Counted from the first letter of the stretch, positions 1 through 5,610 are shown. The stretch: 5,623 nucleotides of DNA from DASVBJ01 sp036375895 (GCA_036375895.1 DASVBJ010000264.1:1-5623); one strand, 5' to 3'. Made by a program: numbers and translations. Notes: generated from the letters alone by a model not told the origin.

Positions 1-834
1 GGAGGCTCCGACGAGGGGTCGGGCGTGATCCTGCGCTCGGACGGGACGATCCTCACCAACAACCACGTCATCGAGGCGGCGGTGTCCGGCGGCACGATGA
101 CCGTCGCCTTCTCCGACGGCAAGACCGCGGAGGCCACGCTCGTCGGCCGGGACGCGGCCACCGACCTGGCGGTCATCAAGGCCGGGGGCGTCTCCGGCCG
201 CAGGCCCGCCACCCTCGGCTCCAGCGCGGACGTGAACGTCGGCGACACGGTGCTGGCGATCGGCAGCCCCCTCGGGCTCGAGGGCACGGTCACGTCCGGC
301 ATCGTCTCCGCGCTGCACCGCCCCGTGAACGTCGGGGGCTCGCCGTCGGCAACCACGCTGAGCGACGCGATCCAGACCGACGCGGCCATCAACCCCGGCA
401 ACTCCGGCGGCCCGCTGGTCGACGCGTCCGGCCGCGTCATCGGCATCAACTCCGCCATCGCGACGCTGTCGGGCGGCCAGGCCGAGTCGGGCAGCATCGG
501 CGTCGGCTTCGCGATCCCGATCGACTCGGCCAAGGACGTGGCCGACGCGCTGATGCGGGGGGAGACGCCGCAGCACGCCCTGCTCGGTGTCCAGGTGAGC
601 GACGTGTCCAGCGGCGGGGCCCTGGTGGAGTCGGTCACCTCCTCGGGCCCGGCCGCGAACGCCGGGCTGCAGCCCGGCGACGTCATCACCGAGGTGGATG
701 GCAGCACGGTGGAGGACGCCTCCGCCCTCACGGCGGCGGTCCGGTCCCACCGGCCCGGCGACCGGGTCAGCGTCACCTACCTGCGTGACGGGGAGACCCG
801 GACGGCCACCGCGACGCTCGGGTCGGCGTCATGA
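1..834 (+). CDS. HtrA/DegP-type trypsin-like serine protease with C-terminal PDZ domain (5' partial)
   Basis: Envelope serine protease of the HtrA family, expected to degrade or process misfolded extracytoplasmic proteins. The reading frame is open at base 1, so the N-terminus is missing; a GTG at 25 is internal to the protease domain and not a real start. Numbering from base 1, the catalytic triad is complete: His22 in TNNHV, Asp55 in DAATDLAVIK and Ser135 in GNSGGPL. The GVGFAIPI strand follows, and a PDZ domain runs from about residue 191 to 275 (LLGVQV, then AGLQPGDVITEVDG). Actinobacterial members usually have a cytoplasmic segment and one membrane helix before the protease; that part would lie upstream. 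The gene ends 34 bp before a response regulator gene on the same strand, so co-transcription is likely. HtrA proteases next to two-component systems are known in actinobacteria (for example PepD beside MprAB). The family call is secure; the substrate is unknown. Confidence 0.95.
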   Translation, partial: GGSDEGSGVILRSDGTILTNNHVIEAAVSGGTMTVAFSDGKTAEATLVGRDAATDLAVIKAGGVSGRRPATLGSSADVNVGDTVLAIGSPLGLEGTVTSGIVSALHRPVNVGGSPSATTLSDAIQTDAAINPGNSGGPLVDASGRVIGINSAIATLSGGQAESGSIGVGFAIPIDSAKDVADALMRGETPQHALLGVQVSDVSSGGALVESVTSSGPAANAGLQPGDVITEVDGSTVEDASALTAAVRSHRPGDRVSVTYLRDGETRTATATLGSAS

Positions 835-854
835 CCCGCCGCCGTCGGCAGAGT

Positions 855-859
855 GGGAG
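855..859 (+). promoter_or_regulatory. Shine-Dalgarno site deciding the GTG start of the response regulator
   Basis: GGGAG lies 9 nt upstream of the GTG at 869. It supports that start over upstream in-frame codons, which would begin inside the protease gene (for example 698). It also supports it over the GTG at 853, which is in another frame. Confidence 0.6.
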
Positions 860-868
860 CATCGAGCC

Positions 869-1600
869 GTGACCGCAGCGGAGCGCCCCGCGCGCCAGCC
901 CGCCGCCGAGGCCCGGCTGCTGGTCGTCGACGACGAGCCCAACATCCTCGAGCTGCTCTCGGCCAGCCTCCGCTACGCCGGCTTCGAGGTGGCGACCGCG
1001 TCCAACGGCCACGAGGCCCTCACGACCGCCCGGACCTTCCGGCCCGATCTCGTCGTGCTCGACGTGATGATGCCCGACATGGACGGCTTCACGGTGGTCC
1101 GGCGGATGCGGGGCGAGGGCGCCGACGTGCCGGTCGTCTTCCTCACCGCCCGCGACGCCACCGAGGACAAGATCACGGGTCTCACGCTCGGCGGGGACGA
1201 CTACGTCACCAAGCCGTTCAGCCTCGAGGAGATCATCGCGCGCATCCGCGCAGTGCTCCGGCGCGCCGCCGGCCGGTCCGGCGTGACCGCCGAGCCGGCC
1301 CGGCTGACGTTCGCCGACATCGAGCTCGACGACGACACGCACGAGGTGTGGAAGGCGGGGCAGTACGTCGCGCTGTCGCCGACCGAGTTCAAGCTGCTGC
1401 GCTACTTCATGCAGAACGCCGGGCGGGTGCTCAGCAAGGCGCAGATCCTCGACCACGTGTGGAACTACGACTTCGGCGGCGACGCGAACGTCGTCGAGTC
1501 GTACGTGTCCTACCTCCGCCGCAAGATCGACACCACCGAGCCCCGGCTGCTCCACACCCTGCGGGGCGTCGGCTACGTGCTGAGGCTGCCACGGCAATGA
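869..1600 (+). CDS. phoP: OmpR/PhoB-family response regulator, PhoP-like (mycobacterial type)
   Basis: DNA-binding response regulator of a two-component system, 243 residues. The receiver domain spans about residues 15-132: acidic pair D21/D22, phospho-acceptor D65 in VVLDVMMPDMDG, T93 in FLTARD, and K115 in DDYVTKPF. A winged-helix output domain spans about 146-240 and includes LSPTEFKLLRYF, the recognition-helix region NVVESYVSYLRRKID and the terminal LLHTLRGVGYVLR. GTG at 869 is preferred because it has a Shine-Dalgarno site and gives a normal family length. From memory, the sequence is strikingly close to Mycobacterium tuberculosis PhoP (shared LTLGGDDYVTKPFSLEE, LTFADIELD and HEVWKAGQ); TrcR is the next candidate. 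Its stop overlaps the kinase start (ATGA), indicating translational coupling. The symbol follows the mycobacterial usage and does not imply phosphate sensing. The family is certain; orthology to PhoP is inferred, though a PhoP-box-like site at 3098-3115 supports it. Confidence 0.93.
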   Translation: MTAAERPARQPAAEARLLVVDDEPNILELLSASLRYAGFEVATASNGHEALTTARTFRPDLVVLDVMMPDMDGFTVVRRMRGEGADVPVVFLTARDATEDKITGLTLGGDDYVTKPFSLEEIIARIRAVLRRAAGRSGVTAEPARLTFADIELDDDTHEVWKAGQYVALSPTEFKLLRYFMQNAGRVLSKAQILDHVWNYDFGGDANVVESYVSYLRRKIDTTEPRLLHTLRGVGYVLRLPRQ

Positions 1601-3162
1601 CCCGCGTCCACGGCCCGCGCCGGCTGCTCACCGCGCTCACCGCGCTGCCCGGCCGCACGCCCCTCCGGGTCAAGCTGGTCGCGGTGATGCTACTGCTCGT
1701 CGCCGTCGCGCTGGCGGCGACCGGCCTCGCCGCGACGGCCGCGCTGCGGGGCTACCTGGTGGACCGGGTCGACCAGCAGCTGCTGCAGGTCTCACCCGAC
1801 ATCGAGCGACGAGTCGAGCGCAACACCCCGCTGGTCGACCGCGACGGACCCGGTCGCGTCCCGCTGCCGGGACAGCTCTACGTCCGTCTCGCCGGCGCCG
1901 ACGGCCGCACGGTCGACGAGGCGATGATCGGCGTCGACGCAGACGACACGGCGACGCCGAGGCTGCCGACGATCACCCTGGCCGATGCCGAGCGCCGCGA
2001 CGGCCAGCCCTTCTCCGCCACCTCGCGCGACGGTCACCTCTGGCGGGCGGTGGCGGTGCCGCTGGACAACGGCAGCCAGAGCATCGTGATCGCCCTCGGC
2101 GCCCACGACGTGCAGAGCACGGTCGGCCGGCTCGTGGCCATCGAGCTGGTTCTCGGTGCGCTCGCGCTGGTCCTGCTCGGCCTCGTCGCGTACGTCGTGG
2201 TGCGCCGCAGCCTGCGGCCACTGGTGGAGGTCGAGCACACCGCCGCCGCGATCGCGGCGGGCGACCTGAGCCGCCGGGTGCCCGAGCGCGACACGCGCAC
2301 CGAGGTGGGCCGGCTCGGCCGGGCACTGAACGGCATGCTGGCCCAGATCGAGCAAGCCTTCCGGGCGCGGGAGGCGTCCGAGTCTGCGGCCCGGGCCTCG
2401 GAGGACCGGATGCGGCGCTTCGTCGCCGACGCGAGCCACGAGCTGCGCACCCCGCTCACCTCGATCCGGGGGTTCGCCGAGCTCTACCGGCAGGGGGCGG
2501 CCGCGCAGCCGGAGGACGTGGCCCGGGCGATGCGCCGGGTCGAGGACGAGGCGGCCCGCATGGGCCTGCTCGTCGACGACCTGCTCCTGCTCGCCAGGTT
2601 GGACCAGCAGCGACCGCTGCAGCGGGAGCCTGTGGACCTGCTGGCGATCGCCACCGACGTCGTGCACGACGCGGGCGTCCTCGCGTCGGACCGGGAGGTG
2701 ACCCTGGAGGTCGCCGACGGCACGCAGCCGCCGGTCGTCCTCGGTGACGAGGCGCGGCTGCGCCAGGTCGTGGGCAACCTGGTGTCCAACGCCCTGACCC
2801 ACACGCCGGCGGGGACGACGGTCAGGGTGCGGCTCGGCACCAGCGCCGACGGCAGCTCGGCCCTCCTCGCCGTACAGGACCACGGTCCGGGTCTCTCCGA
2901 GGAGGACGCGGCACGGGTCTTCGAGCGCTTCTACCGGTCCGACAAGTCGCGGACCCGGTCCGCCGGGGGCACCGGCCTCGGGCTCTCGATCGTCGCCGCG
3001 CTGGTGGCGGCGCACGGCGGCTCGGTCGCGGTGGACACGGCGCCCGGGGAGGGCGCCACCTTCGAGGTGCGCCTGCCGCTGCACCGGACGCAGGGACTCA
3101 CAGGTTCGTCACAGGTTCACGGGGCATCGTTGGCACATGGACACCCTCACCAACCAGCCTGA
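1597..3162 (+). CDS. phoR: Membrane sensor histidine kinase, PhoR-like, partner of the upstream regulator
   Basis: Sensor kinase, 521 residues, expected to autophosphorylate and pass phosphate to D65 of the upstream regulator. The order is: a basic N-terminus; TM1 about 26-49; an extracytoplasmic sensor about 50-178; TM2 about 179-202; HAMP about 203-258; and a dimerisation/phosphoacceptor domain with H281 in ASHELRTPLTSIRGF. The ATPase domain has N-box N394 and N398, DHGPGL with D428, the F-box RVFERFYR, and the glycine-rich box 457-462; it ends near residue 495. The start is the ATG at 1597, which overlaps the regulator's stop. From memory, the protein resembles M. tuberculosis PhoR over most of its length (RTEVGRL, LNGMLAQI, FAELYRQGAA, MGLLVDDLLLLARLD). 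The last 26 residues are not part of the catalytic fold; their DNA carries the TCACAGG repeats and overlaps the next gene by 26 bp. The signal sensed is not evident from the sequence. Confidence 0.93.
   Translation: MTRVHGPRRLLTALTALPGRTPLRVKLVAVMLLLVAVALAATGLAATAALRGYLVDRVDQQLLQVSPDIERRVERNTPLVDRDGPGRVPLPGQLYVRLAGADGRTVDEAMIGVDADDTATPRLPTITLADAERRDGQPFSATSRDGHLWRAVAVPLDNGSQSIVIALGAHDVQSTVGRLVAIELVLGALALVLLGLVAYVVVRRSLRPLVEVEHTAAAIAAGDLSRRVPERDTRTEVGRLGRALNGMLAQIEQAFRAREASESAARASEDRMRRFVADASHELRTPLTSIRGFAELYRQGAAAQPEDVARAMRRVEDEAARMGLLVDDLLLLARLDQQRPLQREPVDLLAIATDVVHDAGVLASDREVTLEVADGTQPPVVLGDEARLRQVVGNLVSNALTHTPAGTTVRVRLGTSADGSSALLAVQDHGPGLSEEDAARVFERFYRSDKSRTRSAGGTGLGLSIVAALVAAHGGSVAVDTAPGEGATFEVRLPLHRTQGLTGSSQVHGASLAHGHPHQPA
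3098..3119 (+). promoter_or_regulatory. PhoP-box-like direct repeat (candidate operator of the adjacent regulator)
   Basis: Two 11-bp direct repeats with period 11 occur here: TCACAGGTTCG at 3098-3108 and TCACAGGTTCA at 3109-3119 (10 of 11 identical). The core TCACAGG-N4-TCACAGG differs from the published mycobacterial PhoP consensus TCACAGC-N4-TCACAGC only in the last base of each half. The repeat period is not a multiple of three, so it does not reflect a repeated peptide; the frame reads LTGSSQVH. If transcription starts at the ATG at 3137, the site covers -39 to -18 and overlaps the -35 region, as expected for an activator. MtrA-type sites are similar, so the binding protein is inferred. 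Confidence 0.7.
3125..3130 (+). promoter_or_regulatory. -10 element of a leaderless promoter for the DUF5666-like gene
   Basis: CATCGT keeps the two most conserved positions of the actinobacterial TAnnnT -10 motif (A at position 2, T at position 6) and ends 6 nt before the ATG at 3137. Transcription would therefore begin at or next to the start codon. No recognisable -35 hexamer lies 17 bp upstream; that space is filled by the TCACAGG repeats, which suggests activator dependence. No convincing Shine-Dalgarno site precedes the ATG; GGGG at 3121-3124 is 12 nt away. Confidence 0.5.
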
Positions 3163-3775
3163 CGAGCCGGCGGCCGCGCCGCGCCGCACTCGTCGCACGG
3201 GCATGCTGGCGGCGGCGGTCGTGGCCGGCCTGGTCGCCGGCGCCACCGGGGTCGCGCTCGCCGACGACGGGTCGACCGCGTCCGGCACCCCCAGCAGCAC
3301 CGCGGCGCCGCGCGACGGGTACGGCCCGGGCGGCGGCCAGGGGCACGGCGCGAAGGGCTTCCGCGACCGAGGCCCCGGCGGCCGCCATGGCCTGGGCCCG
3401 ATGGGCCTGATGGGCCTGCACGGTGCGCTGCACGGCGAGCTCGTCGTGCCGAAGGCCGGCGGTGGCTACCAGACGGTGCTCGTCCAGCGCGGGGAGGCGA
3501 CCGCGGTGAGCGGGACGTCGATCACCGTGCGGAGCGAGGACGGCTTCACCCGGACGTACGCCGTGACCGGTGACACGCTCGTCAACGCCGGGCGCGACGG
3601 CATCACGTCGGTCGCCGAGGGCAGCAAGGTGGCGGTGCAGGGCGTCAAGAGCGGCGAACGTGTCAACGCGGTGCACGTGGCCGACCTGAGCCGCCTGCAG
3701 AAGATGAGGGACCGCTTCCGGGCGCCGACCCCCGCACCGACGTCGACGACGACGAGCCCCGGCTCGGGGGCGTGA
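3137..3775 (+). CDS. Small exported or membrane-anchored protein with DUF5666-like domain
   Basis: A 212-residue protein of unknown function. Residues 1-22 are hydrophilic and end in a basic cluster (RRTRR). A hydrophobic helix at about 23-41 is followed by ALA-DD, a plausible signal peptidase I site after A42; an uncleaved anchor is also possible. TRRTGML is at best a poor match to a Tat motif. Residues 60-100 are rich in Gly, His and Met (H70, H84, H95, H99; M89, M92). Residues about 116-181 read like a DUF5666 small beta domain (GEATAVSGTSITVRSEDGF, then VAEGSKVAVQGVKSGERVNAVHV). The tail is rich in Pro, Thr and Ser. The ATG lies inside the 3' end of the kinase gene (26 bp overlap, different frame). 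Upstream it has a leaderless-type -10 and the PhoP-box-like repeat, so it is probably a target of the adjacent two-component system. The His/Met stretch might bind metal; that is speculative. Confidence 0.85.
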   Translation: MDTLTNQPDEPAAAPRRTRRTGMLAAAVVAGLVAGATGVALADDGSTASGTPSSTAAPRDGYGPGGGQGHGAKGFRDRGPGGRHGLGPMGLMGLHGALHGELVVPKAGGGYQTVLVQRGEATAVSGTSITVRSEDGFTRTYAVTGDTLVNAGRDGITSVAEGSKVAVQGVKSGERVNAVHVADLSRLQKMRDRFRAPTPAPTSTTTSPGSGA

Positions 3776-3793
3776 ACGCCGCAGTTTGTCCGC

Positions 3794-3822
3794 TGGACGA
3801 CCCCTCGGGACCGGCCTAGCGT
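3794..3822 (+). promoter_or_regulatory. Candidate sigma-70-type promoter for the tandem alpha/beta-barrel gene
   Basis: TGGACG at 3794-3799 (4 of 6 with TTGACA) and TAGCGT at 3817-3822 (TAnnnT) are separated by 17 bp in the 99-bp gap before the next gene. A start of transcription near 3829 would give a leader of about 46 nt containing the Shine-Dalgarno site at 3865-3870. Two short palindromes of the form GTC-N5-GAC (3788-3798 and 3821-3831) overlap the -35 and the start region. Confidence 0.45.
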
Positions 3823-3864
3823 CGTAGCGACCCGCCCTGGGGGGCCGTGGCGGGGTCGGACACG

Positions 3865-3870
3865 AGGAGG
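3865..3870 (+). promoter_or_regulatory. Shine-Dalgarno site, AGGAGG
   Basis: A full-consensus AGGAGG lies 4 nt before the ATG at 3875. Spacing is slightly short but much better than for the next in-frame ATG at 3890. It is the strongest ribosome binding site in the window and contrasts with the apparently leaderless genes around it. Confidence 0.75.
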
Positions 3871-3874
3871 CCTC

Positions 3875-4477
3875 ATGTTCATCCAGGTCATGCGCGGCAC
3901 CGTCACGGACCGGGCCGAGCTGCGGGCGATGCTGGACCGGTGGCTGGCCGAGCTCGCCCCCCACGCGACCGGCTGGCTGGGCACGACCTGCGGCGTCACC
4001 GCCGACGACACGTTCATCGGGCTGGTGCGCTTCGAGTCGGAGCCGGCGGCGCGCGCCAACAGCGACCGGCCGGAGCAGCACCAGTGGTGGATGGAGACGT
4101 CCAAGCTGTTCGCGGGCGACGTCACGTTCCACGACTGCAGGGAGACCTCGACCTTCCTGCGCGGCGGCTCGGACGAGGCGGGGTTCGTCCAGGTGATGCT
4201 GGGCCGCTCGGACAACCTCGAGCGCCTGCGCGAGCTGGACCGGGAGATGGACCAGTACGCCGGGTTCCGGCCCGACCTGATCGGCGGCGTCACCGCCCTG
4301 CACGGCGACGGTGGCTTCACCCAGGCCGCCTACTTCACCTCCGAGGCCGAGGCTCGCAAGGGCGAGAAGATCGAGCCGCCGGCGGCGATCAAGGCGCTGA
4401 TGGACGAGTTCCAGTCGCTGGTCCAGGGCATGGAGTACCTCGACCTGCCGGAGCCCTGGCTGTTCTCGCCCCGCTGA
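3875..4477 (+). CDS. Conserved hypothetical protein, two tandem ferredoxin-like (dimeric alpha/beta barrel-type) units
   Basis: A 200-residue soluble protein of unknown function with no signal peptide or membrane segment. It is an internal duplication: residues 2-90 and 104-193 align with an offset near 102. FIQVMRG (2-8) matches FVQVMLG (104-110). An amphipathic helix follows in each (RAELRAMLDRW and LERLRELDREM). A strand pair with an aromatic edge comes next (TFIGLVRFESEPAAR and GFTQAAYFTSEAEAR), and each half ends in a helix and strand (SKLFAGDVTFHD and QSLVQGMEYLDL). This pattern resembles ABM/Dabb-like dimeric alpha/beta barrels, with the two halves forming a barrel within one chain. 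In that fold class, members include monooxygenases, stress proteins and proteins without known activity; no catalytic residue is evident here. The start at 3875 is set by AGGAGG. The gene has its own promoter and is closed by a hairpin, so it appears monocistronic. Confidence 0.85.
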   Translation: MFIQVMRGTVTDRAELRAMLDRWLAELAPHATGWLGTTCGVTADDTFIGLVRFESEPAARANSDRPEQHQWWMETSKLFAGDVTFHDCRETSTFLRGGSDEAGFVQVMLGRSDNLERLRELDREMDQYAGFRPDLIGGVTALHGDGGFTQAAYFTSEAEARKGEKIEPPAAIKALMDEFQSLVQGMEYLDLPEPWLFSPR

Positions 4478-4478
4478 C

Positions 4479-4501
4479 GCCCGGGCGAAGCCGTCCCGGG
4501 C
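4479..4501 (+). terminator. GC-rich hairpin terminator candidate without U-tract
   Basis: GCCCGGG (4479-4485) and CCCGGGC (4495-4501) form a perfect 7-bp stem with a 9-nt loop, one base after the stop codon at 4475-4477. GCT at 4473-4475 can also pair with AGC at 4502-4504 across a small bulge. No T-run follows, as is common for actinobacterial hairpins. It separates this gene from the promoter 9 bp downstream. Confidence 0.6.
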
Positions 4502-4509
4502 AGCGCGAC

Positions 4510-4515
4510 TAGGCT
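4510..4515 (+). promoter_or_regulatory. -10 element of a leaderless promoter for the DUF3817 gene
   Basis: TAGGCT matches TAnnnT and ends 7 nt before the GTG at 4523, with no Shine-Dalgarno site between. This is the standard arrangement of an actinobacterial leaderless gene and it fixes the start at 4523. No clear -35 is visible; that position falls in the loop of the upstream hairpin. Confidence 0.6.
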
Positions 4516-4522
4516 CGCTGCC

Positions 4523-4852
4523 GTGACTCCTGGTGCTCTGACCCGCTTCCGCGTCATGGCGTGGGCGACCGGTGTGATGCTGCTCCTGCTGGTGTTCGTG
4601 GCGATGCCGGTGAAGTACCTCGGCGACGACGACACCCTGGTGCGCATCGTCGGGGTCGTGCACGGCTGGCTCTTCATGATCTACCTGGTGACGGCGTTCA
4701 CCCTCGCCTACCAGGCCCGGTGGAAGCCCCTGAAGGCGGTGCTCGTGATGCTCGCGGGCACGGTGCCCTTCGCGTCGTTCGTGGCCGAGCGCAAGGTCGT
4801 GCACGAGGCGCGGAGCTCGCTCGAGGAGCCCGCGCCCGCGACTCAGGGCTGA
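4523..4852 (+). CDS. DUF3817 domain-containing integral membrane protein
   Basis: A 109-residue membrane protein of the DUF3817 family, function unknown. It has three hydrophobic segments: about 11-28 (VMAWATGVMLLLLVFVAM), about 40-62 (VRIVGVVHGWLFMIYLVTAF), and about 70-87 (LKAVLVMLAGTVPFASFV). Family hallmarks visible are the N-terminal FRVMAWATGV, the central VHGWLFMIYLV, and GTVPFASFVAERKV after the third segment. The C-terminal tail is short and charged. GTG at 4523 is chosen because TAGGCT sits at leaderless spacing and the protein then starts just before the conserved FR-MAW segment. The gene converges on the SURF1-family gene and overlaps its 3' end by 10 bp. Nothing in the sequence assigns a substrate or partner. 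Confidence 0.88.
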   Translation: MTPGALTRFRVMAWATGVMLLLLVFVAMPVKYLGDDDTLVRIVGVVHGWLFMIYLVTAFTLAYQARWKPLKAVLVMLAGTVPFASFVAERKVVHEARSSLEEPAPATQG

Positions 4853-5604
4853 CCTGCCGCCACCGGCTCCCCGCGCCGTTCGCGGGCGGCACGGCGGACC
4901 ACCGACCACCAGAAGAAGACCGCGGCCGCTCCGAAGAGCCACCACTGCAGGGCGTAGGCCAGGTTGCGCCAGCGGCCGATGCCCTGGTCGAGGCCGCGGG
5001 GCTCCACCAGCCGCGGCGCCGGGTCGGGGGCCGGTGTCTGGGCGGTCAGCACGACGTACCCGTCGTAGAGGTCGCTCTCCGGGTAGGGGAGTGCGGTGAG
5101 CAGGCGCACGGTCGCCACGTAGGGGATCTGGCCGGCCGGCAGAGGCGCGAGCGGGTCGACCCCGCTGTCCTGCTCGGACTCGGACGGCTGGACGACCCCG
5201 GTGACTGTGACCGGGCCGGTCGGTGCCGTGGCGGCCGGGTCGGACGGTGACGGCACCCAGCCGCGGGTGACGGGCAGCACGCCGCGCGCCGTGCGCAGGG
5301 GCGTGACGAGCAGGAAGCCGTCGCGGCCGCCGATCCGCCGGCCCGGCACGAGCAGCTGGTGCTCCCCGTCGTAGGACCCTCGGGCGGTGACGCGGACACC
5401 CACGGCCCTCCCCGTCAGCCGGCCGCCCGGGCTCGAGACCTCGTCGAGCGCCACCGGTGCGGTCGAGGCGTTGTGCTGCTCACGGCGATCGGCGTCCTCG
5501 TAGACGTGCAGCTGCCACCGCCCCAGCAGGGTGAACGCGACGAGCACCACCACGAGGGCGACGTGCCAGGCCAGCCACCGGGGCGCGAGCAGGAAACGGT
5601 GCAC
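4843..5604 (-). CDS. SURF1-family cytochrome oxidase assembly protein
   Basis: A 253-residue membrane protein of the SURF1 family, whose members assist maturation of haem-copper cytochrome c oxidase. Topology is typical: TM1 at about 13-29, immediately followed by LGRWQLHVYED (family G-x-W-Q motif at 28-31); a large extracytoplasmic domain with GFLLVTPL (96-103) and LPVTRGWVP (110-118); and TM2 at about 216-236, preceded by RWRNLAYALQWWLFG. A short basic tail (RRAARERR) follows. The size fits actinobacterial members. The Arg often found shortly after GxWQ is not at its usual place (HVYEDADRR), a mild divergence. The start is the GTG at 5604-5602, supported by TAGCGT 6 nt upstream, which suggests a leaderless message. 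No oxidase structural gene is in the window, so the partner complex is inferred from the family. Its 3' end overlaps the convergent DUF3817 gene by 10 bp. Confidence 0.92.
   Translation of the reverse strand: MHRFLLAPRWLAWHVALVVVLVAFTLLGRWQLHVYEDADRREQHNASTAPVALDEVSSPGGRLTGRAVGVRVTARGSYDGEHQLLVPGRRIGGRDGFLLVTPLRTARGVLPVTRGWVPSPSDPAATAPTGPVTVTGVVQPSESEQDSGVDPLAPLPAGQIPYVATVRLLTALPYPESDLYDGYVVLTAQTPAPDPAPRLVEPRGLDQGIGRWRNLAYALQWWLFGAAAVFFWWSVVRRAARERRGEPVAAGQP
4855..4891 (+). terminator. Possible hairpin terminator for the DUF3817 gene, inside the opposing gene
   Basis: TGCCGCC (4855-4861) and GGCGGCA (4885-4891) can form a 7-bp stem, with an inner CGCG/CGCG stem (4872-4875 and 4881-4884) and a 10-nt bulge. 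It starts 2 nt after the DUF3817 stop codon. There is no T-run, and the bases also encode the C-terminus of the SURF1-family protein, so the structure may be incidental to high GC content. Confidence 0.3.
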
Positions 5605-5610
5605 GGCGCA

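Noticed and set aside
698..868. N-terminal extension of the response regulator frame into the protease gene
   Set aside because: The extra residues are Arg/Pro-rich, lie over the PDZ coding region and do not belong to the OmpR family. The GTG at 869 has a ribosome binding site and gives normal length.
853..1596. Extension of the kinase frame upstream from a GTG at 853
   Set aside because: That stretch overlaps the regulator in another frame and gives Arg-rich nonsense. The kinase starts naturally at the ATG at 1597, with basic residues and TM1 following.
1792..3084. Minus-strand open frame of about 430 codons opposite the kinase gene
   Set aside because: It is the shadow of the kinase gene's codon bias; its translation is Arg/Gly/Pro-rich with no family signal.
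3158..3206. Possible twin-arginine signal in the DUF5666-like protein (TRRTGML)
   Set aside because: The positions after RR lack the hydrophobic consensus (Gly where Phe is usual), so a general Sec signal or anchor is the safer reading.
3769..3780. GGCG-TGAA-CGCC mini hairpin at the stop codon of the DUF5666-like gene, followed by GCAGTTTG
   Set aside because: A 4-bp stem with only a three-T run is too weak to call a terminator.
3847..4512. Plus-strand open frame of 221 codons overlapping the tandem-unit gene
   Set aside because: It is the +1-shifted shadow of the 3875-4477 gene with Arg/Gly/Ala-rich translation. The 3875 frame has the AGGAGG site and a clear internal repeat.
3098..4945. 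Long minus-strand open frame (about 615 codons) opposite several genes
   Set aside because: It is antisense to three well-supported genes, has low-complexity Arg/Gly/His-rich translation and no recognisable domain. Long antisense frames are expected in high-GC DNA.
5205..5210. CTGTGA, a minus-strand TCACAG half-site
   Set aside because: It lies within the SURF1 coding region with no second half at 11-bp spacing, so it is probably chance.
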